From Staphylococcus americanisciuri (GTDB lineage: Bacteria > Bacillota > Bacilli > Staphylococcales > Staphylococcaceae): a stretch of 40,612 nucleotides of DNA. Where the stretch lies: the NCBI RefSeq assembly GCF_024814435.1, contig NZ_JANUXY010000013.1, forward strand, positions 1-40,612. Reading direction: 5' to 3'. The notes below the pieces were generated by a model that saw only the letters and a program-made list of their open reading frames with translations, was not told the origin of the DNA and did no database searches. Within the stretch, counting starts at the first letter, position 1. Each line of letters starts with the position of its first letter. The translations under genes and the position numbers were made by a program. Positions 21,315 to 31,166 of this stretch are shown here, one piece after another.

Positions 21315-24300
21315 AACCTATCATTAACGAAATCATACAGAGAGACACGAGATTCCAATCACTTGCGGAACAAGTAGGTAATCATAACTTATTAGTGACA
21401 GGTCTGACGGCTTCTGCAAAGGCAGCTATGATTGCAGAAATGTATCAGTCTAGTCATCGCCAAGTATTGTTGATAACGAACAATTTATATCAGGCGGACA
21501 AGCTAGAAGCGGATTTGTTGCAGTTTGTTTCAGATGATGAGGTGTACAAATATCCAGTACAAGATATAATGACGGAAGAGTTCTCTACACAGAGTCCAGA
21601 ATTTATGAGTGAACGTGTACGCACCTTGACAGCTCTTGCTCATGAGCGTCGAGGCTTATTTGTCGTCCCATTGAATGCTTTGAAGAAACTATTGACACCG
21701 AAAGCGCTATGGCAGTCGCATCAAATGGTGTTGAATGTTGGCGATGACATTGTGCTTGATGAGTTTTTAACTCAGCTTATTAATATGGGGTATCGTCGAG
21801 AAGCGGTTGCTACGAATATTGGGGATTTTTCTGTACGTGGTGGTATTATTGATATCTATCCATTGTTAGGTGAACCTGTACGTATTGAATTATTTGATAC
21901 AGAAATTGATTCGATGCGTTTGTTCGACATAGAGTCACAACGTTCCTTAAAGAATATTACATCGCTGGAGATTACAACAGCGCATGATTTTATAATGACG
22001 GAAACGGTTAGAAAACAGACTATTGAACGGTTAACGGCAGCTTACAAAGAGACGCGTCCCAAAATTGATAAAGCGGTACGTCAAGACCTTAAAGATACGT
22101 ATGATGCCTTTCATATTACAGATGATGAACGTTTCGATCCACAAGTATTGAGACGTTTGATTGCGTTTATGTATGAGCAATCCGAGACGATTATTGATTA
22201 CTTTAAAGATAATGCCATTGTGCTCGTAGATGAGTATCAAAGGGTAAAAGAAACCGAAGATACTTTAATGAGTGAGACGACCGAATTTTTACAAAATCTG
22301 GTAGAAAGCGGCAAAGGATTTATTGGGCAACGTTTTATGGAGAACGATGCGTTTGATCTGTTAATTCGTCAACGTAATATTACTTATTTCACATTGTTCA
22401 CAACATCTATGACTGTAAAATTGGATGAGATTTTTAAGTTTTCTTGTAAGCCTGTCCAACAATATTATGGGCAGTACGATATTATGACATCTGAGTTACA
22501 GCGCTTTATGCGTCAGGGTTATCGCATTGTGATGATAGCGGAAACACCAACGAAAAAAGAGAGAATTCAAGCCATGTTGAGCGAAATGCATATACCGACA
22601 TTATTAGAGCCAAATGTCGAGGCGATGTTACCGGGACATGCAGCGATTGTCGAAGGAAGCCTGACAGAAGGGTTTGAATTGCCATACATGTCGCTCGTTG
22701 TTATCACAGAACGAGAATTGTTCAAGTCAAAGCGTAAAAAAGCAGTGAAAAAACGTCATAAAACAATGACGAATGCTGAAAAGATTAAGTCGTATCAAGA
22801 ATTAAACGCAGGTGACTATGTGGTGCATGTACATCATGGTGTAGGGCGTTATAAAGGTGTTGAAACGTTAAAAGTAGGGGATGTCCACCGAGATTATATG
22901 AAACTTCAATACCAAGGGACAGATTTGTTGTATGTGCCTGTCGATCAGATGGATCAAGTTCAAAAATATGTCAGCTCAGAGGATAAAACGCCTAAACTAT
23001 ACAAATTAGGTGGCAGTGATTGGAAGAAAGTTAAAGCGAAAGTCCAAAAAAATGTTGAAGATATAGCTGACGAATTAATTACGTTATACAAAGAACGCGA
23101 GCAATCGGTTGGTTATCAGTTTGCACCTGATACTGAAGAGCAACATGCATTCGAGATGGATTTTCCATACGAATTGACAGAAGACCAAGACAAGTCTGTT
23201 CGAGAAATCAAAGCTGATATGGAAAGTGCACGGCCAATGGATCGCTTACTCTGTGGTGATGTTGGCTATGGCAAAACAGAAGTAGCAGTTCGAGCAGCAT
23301 TCAAAGCTGTTATGTCAGGTAAGCAAGTTGCATTTCTTGTACCGACGACGATTTTGGCACAGCAGCATTATGAGACGCTAATTGAACGCATGCGTGACTT
23401 CCCTGTAGAGATACATTTGATGAGTCGTTTCAGAACGCCTAAGAAAATTCGAGAGACTAAAGATGGCTTGAAATCTGGATATGTTGATATTGTTGTCGGC
23501 ACGCACAAACTATTAAGTAAGACGATTGAATACAAAAACTTAGGATTGCTTATTGTCGACGAAGAACAGCGCTTTGGGGTGCGTCACAAAGAGCGGATTA
23601 AATCTCTCAAAGCAAATGTAGACGTGCTGACACTAACTGCGACTCCTATTCCGAGGACTTTGCATATGAGTATGTTAGGAGTACGTGACTTGTCAGTAAT
23701 TGAGACACCACCAGAGAATCGTTTTCCTGTTCAAACATATGTCATTGAACAAAATGCAAACTTTATTAAAGAAGCTTTAGAACGTGAGTTGGCTAGAGGC
23801 GGGCAAGTGTTTTATTTATACAATAAGGTACAATCGATTTATGAAAAGCGTGAACAACTGCGCATGTTGATGCCAGAAGCTGAGATCGGTGTTGCACACG
23901 GTCGATTGCCAGAACGCGAATTAGAAGATACAATGCTTAACTTTATTAATGGTGCATATGATATTTTACTAACGACAACGATTATCGAAACGGGTGTGGA
24001 TGTTCCTAATGCCAACACGTTGATTATTGAAGAAGCAGATCGTTTTGGTTTGAGTCAGTTGTATCAATTGCGTGGACGTGTAGGGCGCTCGAGTCGTATT
24101 GGTTACGCGTATTTTATGCACCCACAGAATAAAGTATTGTCCGAAACGGCAGAAGAACGTCTGCAAGCGATTAAAGAATTCACAGAGCTAGGAAGTGGTT
24201 TTAAGATTGCGATGCGAGATTTAAATATTCGTGGTGCTGGAAACTTGCTAGGTAAGCAACAGCATGGCTTTATTGATTCTGTTGGTTATGACCTTTATGC

Positions 24301-24835
24301 GCAAATGTTAGAGGAAGCAGTCAGCGAAAAACGTGGTTTGAAAGTAGAGACACCTGCACTAGAATTAGAAATGGATATACGTCTAGATGCTTATTTACCT
24401 GCATCATATATTCAAGATGAACAAGCTAAAATTGAAATCTATAAAAAATTACGCGCAACGGAAACACATGATCAATTGATGGATATTAAAGATGAATTAT
24501 TAGATCGTTTTAATGAGTATCCGAAAGAAGTAGCGAATTTGCTAGATTCTGTTGAAATTAAAGTATACTTATTGCAAGTAGGTGTACAACATGTCAAAGA
24601 TACAGGTAAAGCGATTGAGATATTATTGACTGAAGCAGGAACGAACCGTATCAATGGTGAAGAGTTATTCCGTCAATCAGAGCCACTAGGACGTAGTATG
24701 GTTTTAGGCGTTAAAGATAGATGTATGAAAGTGACGCTTACAAAAGATGCACAATGGTTTGAGTCATTAAAGTTCTTAGCTAAGATATTGGCAGAAAGTT
24801 TGAGGTTGGAAGATGAAGAAGGAAGCGGCATTTAA
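21311..24835 (+). CDS. mfd: Transcription-repair coupling factor
   Basis: A 1174-residue Mfd that displaces RNA polymerase stalled at lesions and recruits UvrA. Order: UvrB-like N-terminal region (about 1-350, degenerate ATPase), RNA polymerase interaction domain (about 490-560, [14 protein letters not shown]), RecG-like translocase with Walker A GDVGYGKT at 649-656 and DEEQRFG at 750, helicase motifs such as TATPIPRT and QLRGRVGRS, then a C-terminal TRCF domain. It starts at a GTG overlapping the pth stop, and its 3' end overlaps the next gene by 23 nt. Confidence 0.97.
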   Translation: MKPIINEIIQRDTRFQSLAEQVGNHNLLVTGLTASAKAAMIAEMYQSSHRQVLLITNNLYQADKLEADLLQFVSDDEVYKYPVQDIMTEEFSTQSPEFMSERVRTLTALAHERRGLFVVPLNALKKLLTPKALWQSHQMVLNVGDDIVLDEFLTQLINMGYRREAVATNIGDFSVRGGIIDIYPLLGEPVRIELFDTEIDSMRLFDIESQRSLKNITSLEITTAHDFIMTETVRKQTIERLTAAYKETRPKIDKAVRQDLKDTYDAFHITDDERFDPQVLRRLIAFMYEQSETIIDYFKDNAIVLVDEYQRVKETEDTLMSETTEFLQNLVESGKGFIGQRFMENDAFDLLIRQRNITYFTLFTTSMTVKLDEIFKFSCKPVQQYYGQYDIMTSELQRFMRQGYRIVMIAETPTKKERIQAMLSEMHIPTLLEPNVEAMLPGHAAIVEGSLTEGFELPYMSLVVITERELFKSKRKKAVKKRHKTMTNAEKIKSYQELNAGDYVVHVHHGVGRYKGVETLKVGDVHRDYMKLQYQGTDLLYVPVDQMDQVQKYVSSEDKTPKLYKLGGSDWKKVKAKVQKNVEDIADELITLYKEREQSVGYQFAPDTEEQHAFEMDFPYELTEDQDKSVREIKADMESARPMDRLLCGDVGYGKTEVAVRAAFKAVMSGKQVAFLVPTTILAQQHYETLIERMRDFPVEIHLMSRFRTPKKIRETKDGLKSGYVDIVVGTHKLLSKTIEYKNLGLLIVDEEQRFGVRHKERIKSLKANVDVLTLTATPIPRTLHMSMLGVRDLSVIETPPENRFPVQTYVIEQNANFIKEALERELARGGQVFYLYNKVQSIYEKREQLRMLMPEAEIGVAHGRLPERELEDTMLNFINGAYDILLTTTIIETGVDVPNANTLIIEEADRFGLSQLYQLRGRVGRSSRIGYAYFMHPQNKVLSETAEERLQAIKEFTELGSGFKIAMRDLNIRGAGNLLGKQQHGFIDSVGYDLYAQMLEEAVSEKRGLKVETPALELEMDIRLDAYLPASYIQDEQAKIEIYKKLRATETHDQLMDIKDELLDRFNEYPKEVANLLDSVEIKVYLLQVGVQHVKDTGKAIEILLTEAGTNRINGEELFRQSEPLGRSMVLGVKDRCMKVTLTKDAQWFESLKFLAKILAESLRLEDEEGSGI

Positions 24836-26348
24836 TGGTGTCGTCGTATTGACTATCGCACTGATTGTTGTCAAAATACTTAGCGCACTCTATCGTGTCC
24901 CATATCAAAATATATTAGGAGACGCAGGATTATATGCTTATCAACAAATCTATCCTATTGTTGCGTTGGGCGTTGTATTATCGAGCAATGCGATTCCAAG
25001 TGCTTTAACACAAATATTGGATGGTCAACAGCCAAGCCGTTTGATGTTTCGCCGTTTATGTTTTGCGTTAGAAATGATAGGCATCGCTTGTGGAGGGATC
25101 TTGTTTTTGAGTGCTGCTCAGGTCGCGCGATGGATGGGAGATCCTAATCTCACGCCGATGTTACATGCAGCGAGTGCTAGTTTTTTAGTTGTGGGTATCT
25201 TAGGATTGTTACGAGGTTATTTTCAAGCGAAGCATCAGATGATTTATCCAGCGTATTCTCAAGTGATTGAACAATTGATACGCGTCAGTTTGATTGCTGT
25301 AGTGATTCTTTGTTATCTATATCAAGATATATCGATATATACTGCAGGGACTGGAGCAATTTTAGCATCAACAGCAGGATTTATTATTTCAACGCTATAT
25401 TTGTGGATGCGCAGTCAATTTAAAGATGTAGCTGCGGCATCATCTCCATCCATTCCATGGCGCCAATTTGGGGTGTCAGTGATTATTTTTGCGGTTAGCC
25501 ACTTATTAGTTATTTTATGGCAAGTCGTGGACAGCTTTACGATTGTTAATATGTTGCGCTCAGGTGCTGGGTATGCATTCAAAGACGCTATTATGCAAAA
25601 AGGGATTTACGACCGTGGCGCATCTTTTATTCAAATGGGCTTGATTGTGACAACGACCTTTTGTTTTGTTCTTGTACCTCTGCTTACGGATACGAAACGA
25701 CGAGGTGCGTTCAATGAGATGAATAGTTATGCGAATGCCTCACTGAAGATTACGGTTGTGATTAGCAGTGCGAGCAGTATTGGTTTGATGAATTTATTGC
25801 CGAATTTGAATCGTGTTTTTTTTGAAAGTAATGGACTGACTGCAACACTTACCGTATATATGTTAACAGTTATTTGTGTGTCGTTGATGATGATGTATAT
25901 TGCAATGTTAGAAATACATGGGCAATTTCACTTGATTTTGAGTGCGGTACTTATCGGCCTTATCAGCAAACTGCTTTTTAATATTATATTGATTCCACAT
26001 ATCGAAATGTTAGGAGCCAGCCTGTCAACAGTGATATCGCTTATGATTGCGGTGTTTATTTTGCATTATGGTATTAAACGATGCTATACGCTTAAGCATT
26101 TTAAACAATTTTATAGCAAACTCATATGTGCCCTGTTGGTGATGACTCTGGCAGTACAGCTCTGTCAATGGGGAATTCCTACGATGTCTCGATTCGGTAG
26201 TTTGATAGAGTTACTTATCGCTGCCATTGTAGGTGTTGTGACAATTGGTTGGCTTCTTGTGCAGTTGAATATTTTAGACGAAGAAGAATGGAGACATTTA
26301 CCGTTTGGTGATAAAATGTATCATTTGAAAAGAGGGGACAAAAGATGA
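24813..26348 (+). CDS. MATE/MVF superfamily polysaccharide or lipid flippase (SpoVB/YabM-like)
   Basis: A 511-residue integral membrane protein with about 13-14 hydrophobic segments, of the MOP (multidrug/oligosaccharidyl-lipid/polysaccharide) exporter superfamily. The N-terminal [25 protein letters not shown] is typical of the SpoVB/YabM group. B. subtilis relatives include MurJ-type lipid II flippases; the substrate here is not known. GAGG lies 7 nt before the ATG, inside mfd. Its stop overlaps the mazG start as ATGA. Confidence 0.88.
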   Translation: MKKEAAFNGVVVLTIALIVVKILSALYRVPYQNILGDAGLYAYQQIYPIVALGVVLSSNAIPSALTQILDGQQPSRLMFRRLCFALEMIGIACGGILFLSAAQVARWMGDPNLTPMLHAASASFLVVGILGLLRGYFQAKHQMIYPAYSQVIEQLIRVSLIAVVILCYLYQDISIYTAGTGAILASTAGFIISTLYLWMRSQFKDVAAASSPSIPWRQFGVSVIIFAVSHLLVILWQVVDSFTIVNMLRSGAGYAFKDAIMQKGIYDRGASFIQMGLIVTTTFCFVLVPLLTDTKRRGAFNEMNSYANASLKITVVISSASSIGLMNLLPNLNRVFFESNGLTATLTVYMLTVICVSLMMMYIAMLEIHGQFHLILSAVLIGLISKLLFNIILIPHIEMLGASLSTVISLMIAVFILHYGIKRCYTLKHFKQFYSKLICALLVMTLAVQLCQWGIPTMSRFGSLIELLIAAIVGVVTIGWLLVQLNILDEEEWRHLPFGDKMYHLKRGDKR

Positions 26349-27529
26349 CGCATCGATTAACAATTATAGGTTTAGGTAACTACGGTTTAGACGAATTGCC
26401 AATGGGGATTTATCGTTTGATTACCCAACATCAGCGACTTTACGTTAGAACAGCTGAGCACCCAGTTATTCATGAATTACAAAATATTGAGATTATCTCT
26501 TTTGACAATATCTATGAACAATATGAGACATTCGAGTCTGTGTATGAAGCGATTACGGCACAGTTATTAGAACATGCACAACAAGAAGACATCGTGTATG
26601 CAGTGCCAGGACACCCACGGGTAGCGGAAACAACTACACAACACTTGTTGACGCAAGCAGCTGATTATGGTGTGACGGTTGAACTAAAAGGTGGGCGCAG
26701 TTTTATTGATGATATTTTTGCGGCAGTGAATGTAGATCCGAATGATGGTTTTACGATGTTGGATGCGACGGCTTTGGATGTTACAGCGCTTAATCTACGT
26801 ACCGCAACGATTATTACGCAAGTGTATAGTGACATGGTGGCGGGAGAATTGAAGCTTCAGTTGATGGAACGTTATCCAGATGACTTTGAAGTGACGATTG
26901 TCGATGGTGCACATCAATCAGGCGCAACACTAACAACCGTACCATTGTATGAATTGGACCATGAAGACCGTTTTACGAACTTAACGAGTGTTTTTGTGCC
27001 AGCAGTTATAGATGAACATGCATTGTATGGTGACTTTGACTTTGCCAATCAGGTTATTGCACAACTAGTTGATGATGAGACAGGTTGTCCATGGGATAAA
27101 GTACAGACGCACCAAACGTTGAAACGCTACTTATTAGAAGAAACCTTTGAATTATTTGAAGCTATAGATAATGAAGACGATTGGCATATGATAGAAGAGT
27201 TGGGTGATATTTTACTACAAGTGTTGTTGCATGCGGCAATCGGTCAAAAAGATGGCTATATGGATATACGCGAAATTGTTACAAGTTTGTCGGACAAAAT
27301 GATTCGTCGCCATCCGCATGTATTTGAAGGAACGCATGCTGCTGATGTTGAAGATGTCATGAAAATTTGGCAAACACAAAAGACGGCAGAAGGCAAAAAA
27401 TCACGTGTCAAATTCGAGAAAGTATTTGCACGTCATTTCTTAAAACTGTATGATGAAGTCAAAAATAAGGACTTTACGGAAGAAACTTTAGAAAAATACT
27501 TAGTTCAAGGAGGTAACCATGAGACTTGA
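26345..27529 (+). CDS. mazG: Fusion of tetrapyrrole methylase-like domain and MazG nucleotide pyrophosphohydrolase (YabN)
   Basis: A 394-residue two-domain protein. Residues 1 to about 215 form a SAM-dependent tetrapyrrole methylase fold (IIGLGNYGLDELP, VPGHPRVAE). Residues of about 230-394 are a MazG domain (TGCPWDKVQTH, EETFELFEAI, EELGDILLQV), whose Glu and Asp residues bind magnesium. MazG hydrolyses nucleoside triphosphates and may clean up damaged nucleotides; the methylase function is unknown. The fusion is the normal Firmicute YabN layout. Eleven bases overlap rqcP. Confidence 0.94.
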   Translation: MTHRLTIIGLGNYGLDELPMGIYRLITQHQRLYVRTAEHPVIHELQNIEIISFDNIYEQYETFESVYEAITAQLLEHAQQEDIVYAVPGHPRVAETTTQHLLTQAADYGVTVELKGGRSFIDDIFAAVNVDPNDGFTMLDATALDVTALNLRTATIITQVYSDMVAGELKLQLMERYPDDFEVTIVDGAHQSGATLTTVPLYELDHEDRFTNLTSVFVPAVIDEHALYGDFDFANQVIAQLVDDETGCPWDKVQTHQTLKRYLLEETFELFEAIDNEDDWHMIEELGDILLQVLLHAAIGQKDGYMDIREIVTSLSDKMIRRHPHVFEGTHAADVEDVMKIWQTQKTAEGKKSRVKFEKVFARHFLKLYDEVKNKDFTEETLEKYLVQGGNHET

Positions 27530-27773
27530 TAAATATTTAAAAGTGTCACGTCTGATTAAACGTCGCACACTCGCAAAAGAACTGAGTGATCAAGGGCGTG
27601 TGTCAGTGAACGGTCAAATCGCAAAAGCAGGCACAACAGTCAAAGTAGATGATGAGCTAGTCATTCGATTTGGTCAAAAAGTTGTGACAGTCAAAGTAAC
27701 GGCATTGAATGAACATGCGACAAAAGAGAATGCTAAAGGAATGTATGAGCTGGTTAATGAAGCACGCATATAG
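27519..27773 (+). CDS. rqcP: RqcP (S4 domain, ribosome quality control)
   Basis: An 84-residue S4 RNA-binding domain protein (formerly YabO/Hsp15-like). The MRLDKYLKVSRLIKRRT start and GRVSVNG are typical. In B. subtilis RqcP works with RqcH on obstructed 50S subunits to add poly-alanine tails to stalled chains. AAGGAGG precedes the ATG, located within the end of mazG. The sporulation genes yabP and yabQ that follow in B. subtilis are absent. Confidence 0.94.
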   Translation: MRLDKYLKVSRLIKRRTLAKELSDQGRVSVNGQIAKAGTTVKVDDELVIRFGQKVVTVKVTALNEHATKENAKGMYELVNEARI

Positions 27774-27803
27774 CCATGTGGGATTAAAGAGAGGTGATGC
27801 GAT

Positions 27804-28181
27804 ATGAGTAAGAAAGTGCAAGGTATCGGCAATCAGTACACATCAGAAGCAAATGCCAAACGTCAACGCCATGCGAAACTTAAAAAGGTCGTTAAAAAGC
27901 GAATGACTGTTTTTGGTGGCGGTTTACTTGCTATCGTTATCGTATTATTAATAATGGTTGGTATGCAGATTCATAGCAATCAACAAGCTTCACAAGAACG
28001 ACAAGCCCAAGAAGCAAAATATCAAAAAATTCAAGATGAAGAGATTGAACTAAAAGAACGCCTTAACAATTTGAATGATGAAGAATATATCGAGAAGATT
28101 GCACGAGATGAGTACTATTTAAGTAATGATGGTGAAGTGATATTTAAGTTACCTAAAGAACAACAAAATCAAAATCAGTAA
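27804..28181 (+). CDS. divIC: Cell division protein DivIC (FtsB-like)
   Basis: A 125-residue bitopic membrane protein of the divisome, partner of FtsL and DivIB. A basic cytoplasmic N-terminus (about 1-34) is followed by one membrane segment (about 35-56), a coiled coil (about 60-95) and a short external end with YIEKIARDEYYLS. GAGGTG precedes the ATG by 7 nt. Length and layout match the staphylococcal protein. Confidence 0.94.
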   Translation: MSKKVQGIGNQYTSEANAKRQRHAKLKKVVKKRMTVFGGGLLAIVIVLLIMVGMQIHSNQQASQERQAQEAKYQKIQDEEIELKERLNNLNDEEYIEKIARDEYYLSNDGEVIFKLPKEQQNQNQ

Positions 28182-28390
28182 GCATCATGTATGAGAGTAG
28201 AAATGCTTGAAAAAGCAGGTTTTCACGCCAATTAGCTACTGTCTTCTACACCATTCCTTTCACTTTAGATATTTCTATCAATCGCTCAAACTTGTTGATA
28301 GTGAATCATGTTGCTAAAGGCATTAGTGTCCTCATTAAGTCTACTTCACATGTTTTGCGATAAAGAAAATGATTAAATGGTTTTTTGTCG

Positions 28391-28419
28391 TTGTGAAAAT
28401 AGTCAAACAACCGTATAAT
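28391..28419 (+). promoter_or_regulatory. Promoter for the S1-domain gene
   Basis: TTGTGA and TATAAT are separated by 17 nt, 39 nt before the start codon. The preceding 200 nt after divIC hold only short inverted repeats (CTATCAA/TTGATAG) and no ORF. Confidence 0.75.
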
Positions 28420-28457
28420 AGAGTTAAATATCGAACTCGGGAGGATTCATTAAAACA

Positions 28458-28835
28458 ATGGCAATCGAAGTAGGAAGTAAGGTCAAAGGTAAAGTCACTG
28501 GTATCAAAAAATTTGGTGCGTTCGTGGAGTTACCAGAAGGAAAAAGCGGGCTTGTGCATATCAGTGAAGTGGCTGATAACTACGTGGAGAATGTAGAAGA
28601 TCACTTATCTATGGGTGACGAAGTAGAAGTAAAAGTACTCTCTATTGCAGACGATGGTAAGATTAGCTTATCTATTAAAAAAGCAAAAGAGCGTCCACGT
28701 CGACAAAAACCAGCACAGAAGCCAGAAGACTTTGAAAAAAAACTATCTAACTTCTTAAAAGATAGTGAAGATAAACTTAATTCTGTGAAACGTCAAGCAG
28801 AGTCAAGACGTGGTGGCCGAGGTTCACGTCGATAA
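28458..28835 (+). CDS. S1 domain RNA-binding protein (YabR / general stress protein 13 family)
   Basis: A 125-residue protein with one S1 domain (about 5-75: VKGKVTGIKKFGAFVELPEGKSGLVHIS, split here by reading) and a basic tail ending in RRGGRGSRR. Orthologues are B. subtilis YabR and streptococcal CvfD, which bind ribosomes or RNA. GGGAGG precedes the ATG by 13 nt, a long spacing. It is flanked by its own promoter and terminator, so it is probably monocistronic. Confidence 0.92.
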   Translation: MAIEVGSKVKGKVTGIKKFGAFVELPEGKSGLVHISEVADNYVENVEDHLSMGDEVEVKVLSIADDGKISLSIKKAKERPRRQKPAQKPEDFEKKLSNFLKDSEDKLNSVKRQAESRRGGRGSRR

Positions 28836-28844
28836 GTACAATCT

Positions 28845-28889
28845 AGGGGTTGAGAAACGAAGGGAACTTTGAATCTCAACCTCTTTTTC
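28845..28889 (+). terminator. Terminator after the S1-domain gene
   Basis: AGGGGTTGAGA pairs with TCTCAACCTCT across an 18-nt loop, followed by T's. Confidence 0.85.
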
Positions 28890-29020
28890 ACTTGTGTGTT
28901 AAGTTAAAAGAATGACTTGTAAGTGATAGATTGGCGCATATTGAGTGGTCTGCTCGGTATCAAAACACTTCTCTCATCATCTCGTATGCCAGTGCTAATA
29001 TATTCAAGGGGGCTTAAGCC

Positions 29021-30310
29021 ATGAAACAATTTTGGGGGACGTCTGATCATCTCGTACTTGCTGTGTCAACGGGGATTGATAGTATGGTGCTGCTACATCA
29101 GCTTATTGATCAGTATGCGCATACATATCGCCAGCTGACTTGTCTACATGTCCACCATGGTTTACGTGATGCCTCGGATAATGAGGCGCAGTTTCTTGAA
29201 GCTTATTGTAAGCAACGTGATATTCCGTTATTTATACATCACTTGGATTTGACAGAAACAGTAAGTGCTGGACGCAGTATTCAACATGAATCGCGTGCAT
29301 TACGCTATGCGTGGTTTGACGAGATGATGCGTTATTTGAAGGCAGACTATTTGCTGACAGCCCATCATCACGATGATCAATTAGAAACGATTTTTTATAG
29401 AGTATTCACAGGGCGCATTGATCGTAGTTCTCTGGGGATTTTACCACAAGAACAACGAGGGGCTTATCGGCTCGTGCGCCCGTTCCTTGCTGTGACTAAA
29501 GCCCATATCAAAGCCTATCAACAACATCACAATGTTCCTTTTTTTGAAGATGAGAGCAATGCAAGTAATAATTATGTGCGTAATGATATTCGCAATCGTA
29601 TTTTGCCTGAGATTACGCGCAATCCTCATTTGCAAGCAGGTCATTTACAGAAGTTGATGGATTTTCACAATGAAGCATTGATATTAGTAGGGCAGCAAGC
29701 ACAACAGTTTCTTGAACAGCATGTTAGACAATTTCAAGCGCAACATTGGTATATTTCAAGAAAGGACTTCAATGCTTTATTGTCACATGTTAAAATGTGC
29801 GTCTTAGATGAAGTGTTGGGAAATTTTGAAGCAGTTGTATCTGTGAGTGAACGAACATACCAAGATTGGTTTATGAAACTATCTAGTGATGTAGCGCAAT
29901 GCACGTTAATGCACACAAACGAATGGCATGTTGATATTGTGTATGATAAATTAATCATAGTGCCAGCGCATGAAGATATGCCGCTGATACCACAAACAAT
30001 TGAGATGGCAGGCTGCTATCAATTTGGATCATATCGCATTATACTTGAGGATGCGCTGTTTGATTTGCATACGTCAGTTCATATTCGTTCACGTCAAGCA
30101 GGTGATCGTATCACGCTGTACAATGGTCAACATAAAAAAGTGACGCGCTTGATGATAGATCATAAAGTACCACAACTACAAAGAGAACAAGTGCCGATTG
30201 TTGTTACGGAGAAAGGTGACATTTTAGCGGTCGGTACATGTTACCAACAGACTACATATAAACAATTGATTCACATTCAATATTTGGGAGATGACATAAA
30301 TGAGAAATGA
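29021..30310 (+). CDS. tilS: tRNA(Ile)-lysidine synthetase
   Basis: A 429-residue enzyme that converts C34 of the tRNA-Ile CAU anticodon to lysidine, letting it read AUA. The PP-loop ATPase motif is STGIDS at 16-21, with HVHHGLRDAS and HHHDDQLET following. C-terminal substrate domains contain SRQAGDRI. The family motif is SGGxDS; a Thr at the second position is also normal in staphylococcal orthologues. GGGGG precedes the ATG by about 10 nt. Its stop overlaps hpt. Confidence 0.95.
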   Translation: MKQFWGTSDHLVLAVSTGIDSMVLLHQLIDQYAHTYRQLTCLHVHHGLRDASDNEAQFLEAYCKQRDIPLFIHHLDLTETVSAGRSIQHESRALRYAWFDEMMRYLKADYLLTAHHHDDQLETIFYRVFTGRIDRSSLGILPQEQRGAYRLVRPFLAVTKAHIKAYQQHHNVPFFEDESNASNNYVRNDIRNRILPEITRNPHLQAGHLQKLMDFHNEALILVGQQAQQFLEQHVRQFQAQHWYISRKDFNALLSHVKMCVLDEVLGNFEAVVSVSERTYQDWFMKLSSDVAQCTLMHTNEWHVDIVYDKLIIVPAHEDMPLIPQTIEMAGCYQFGSYRIILEDALFDLHTSVHIRSRQAGDRITLYNGQHKKVTRLMIDHKVPQLQREQVPIVVTEKGDILAVGTCYQQTTYKQLIHIQYLGDDINEK

Positions 30311-30842
30311 TTTGAAAGAAATCTTATTAACGGAAGAAGAAATTCAGGAGATTTGTGCACGTCTTGGTCGCATACTTACAGAAGATTACAAGGATAAAAA
30401 TCTATTTTGTGTAGGTATTTTAAAAGGGTCAATTTTGTTTATGACTGACTTGATTAAGCGTATTGATACGCCATTGGCAATAGACTTTATGGATGTGTCT
30501 AGTTATCATGGTGGCACGGAATCAACAGGAGAAGTACAGATTTTGAAAGACTTAAGCACATCTATCGAGAACAAAGATGTCTTAATTATTGAAGATATTC
30601 TTGAAACTGGAACAACATTGAAATCAATCACGGAGTTACTACAATCACGTCGTGTTAATTCATTGGAAATCGTGACTTTACTCGATAAACCAAATCGCCG
30701 TAAAGCAGATATTGAAGCGAAATATGTTGGTAAAGTTATCCCAGATGAGTTCGTTGTAGGTTATGGGCTTGATTACAAGGAAGAATATCGCAACTTGCCT
30801 TATATTGGCACATTGAAACCAGAAGTATACACACAGAGCTAG
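30300..30842 (+). CDS. hpt: Hypoxanthine phosphoribosyltransferase
   Basis: A 180-residue purine salvage enzyme that uses PRPP to make IMP or GMP. The PRPP motif VLIIEDILETGTTL lies at about 96-109, with VGILKGS and SSYHGGT upstream and YGLDY near the end. It overlaps tilS by 11 nt, and GGGAG lies 8-9 nt upstream of its ATG. The tilS-hpt-ftsH order matches B. subtilis and S. aureus. Confidence 0.96.
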   Translation: MRNDLKEILLTEEEIQEICARLGRILTEDYKDKNLFCVGILKGSILFMTDLIKRIDTPLAIDFMDVSSYHGGTESTGEVQILKDLSTSIENKDVLIIEDILETGTTLKSITELLQSRRVNSLEIVTLLDKPNRRKADIEAKYVGKVIPDEFVVGYGLDYKEEYRNLPYIGTLKPEVYTQS

Positions 30843-31166
30843 GACATTCATATAAAACAACATCTAAAGCGAGAAATTTTAAGAAGGAACTATACTTTCT
30901 TGAGGTTTTCGCCCCCACTGGCAGTGTTCAAAACATCGTGTTTTTGATAGGAACGCTATGTTTTGGTGAAATTTTAGGGGCTATCACAACCTTTTAGAAA
31001 AATGAGTTGTCAATTTTGTTCTCAGATTGTTGTTTGACAGTCGAAAACTAAGAGGACTTACATTTTGCTGCACATAATGGGTAGTAAGTACAATTACTAG
31101 CAAGATGTATTTATATTATGGTAAAATTTTTGTTAGTTTTATATTTGGAGTAGGAGGAAACGTCGC
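30843..31166 (+). other. Non-coding gap hpt-ftsH with two hairpins and an extended -10
   Basis: Two hairpins follow hpt. The first spans 30869-30912 (about 16 bp with one bulge, GCGA/TCGC at the base). The second is CAAAACAT (30929) with ATGTTTTG (30958). Neither has a T-run. A degenerate repeat lies at 30975-31030. TGGTAAAAT at 31119-31127 is an extended -10 likely serving ftsH, 40 nt before its start. Confidence 0.5.

Noticed and set aside
28182..28390. Small RNA or attenuator between divIC and the S1-domain gene
   Set aside because: Only short inverted repeats (GTAGAA/TTCTAC, CTATCAA/TTGATAG) are present, without T-runs or a promoter before them.
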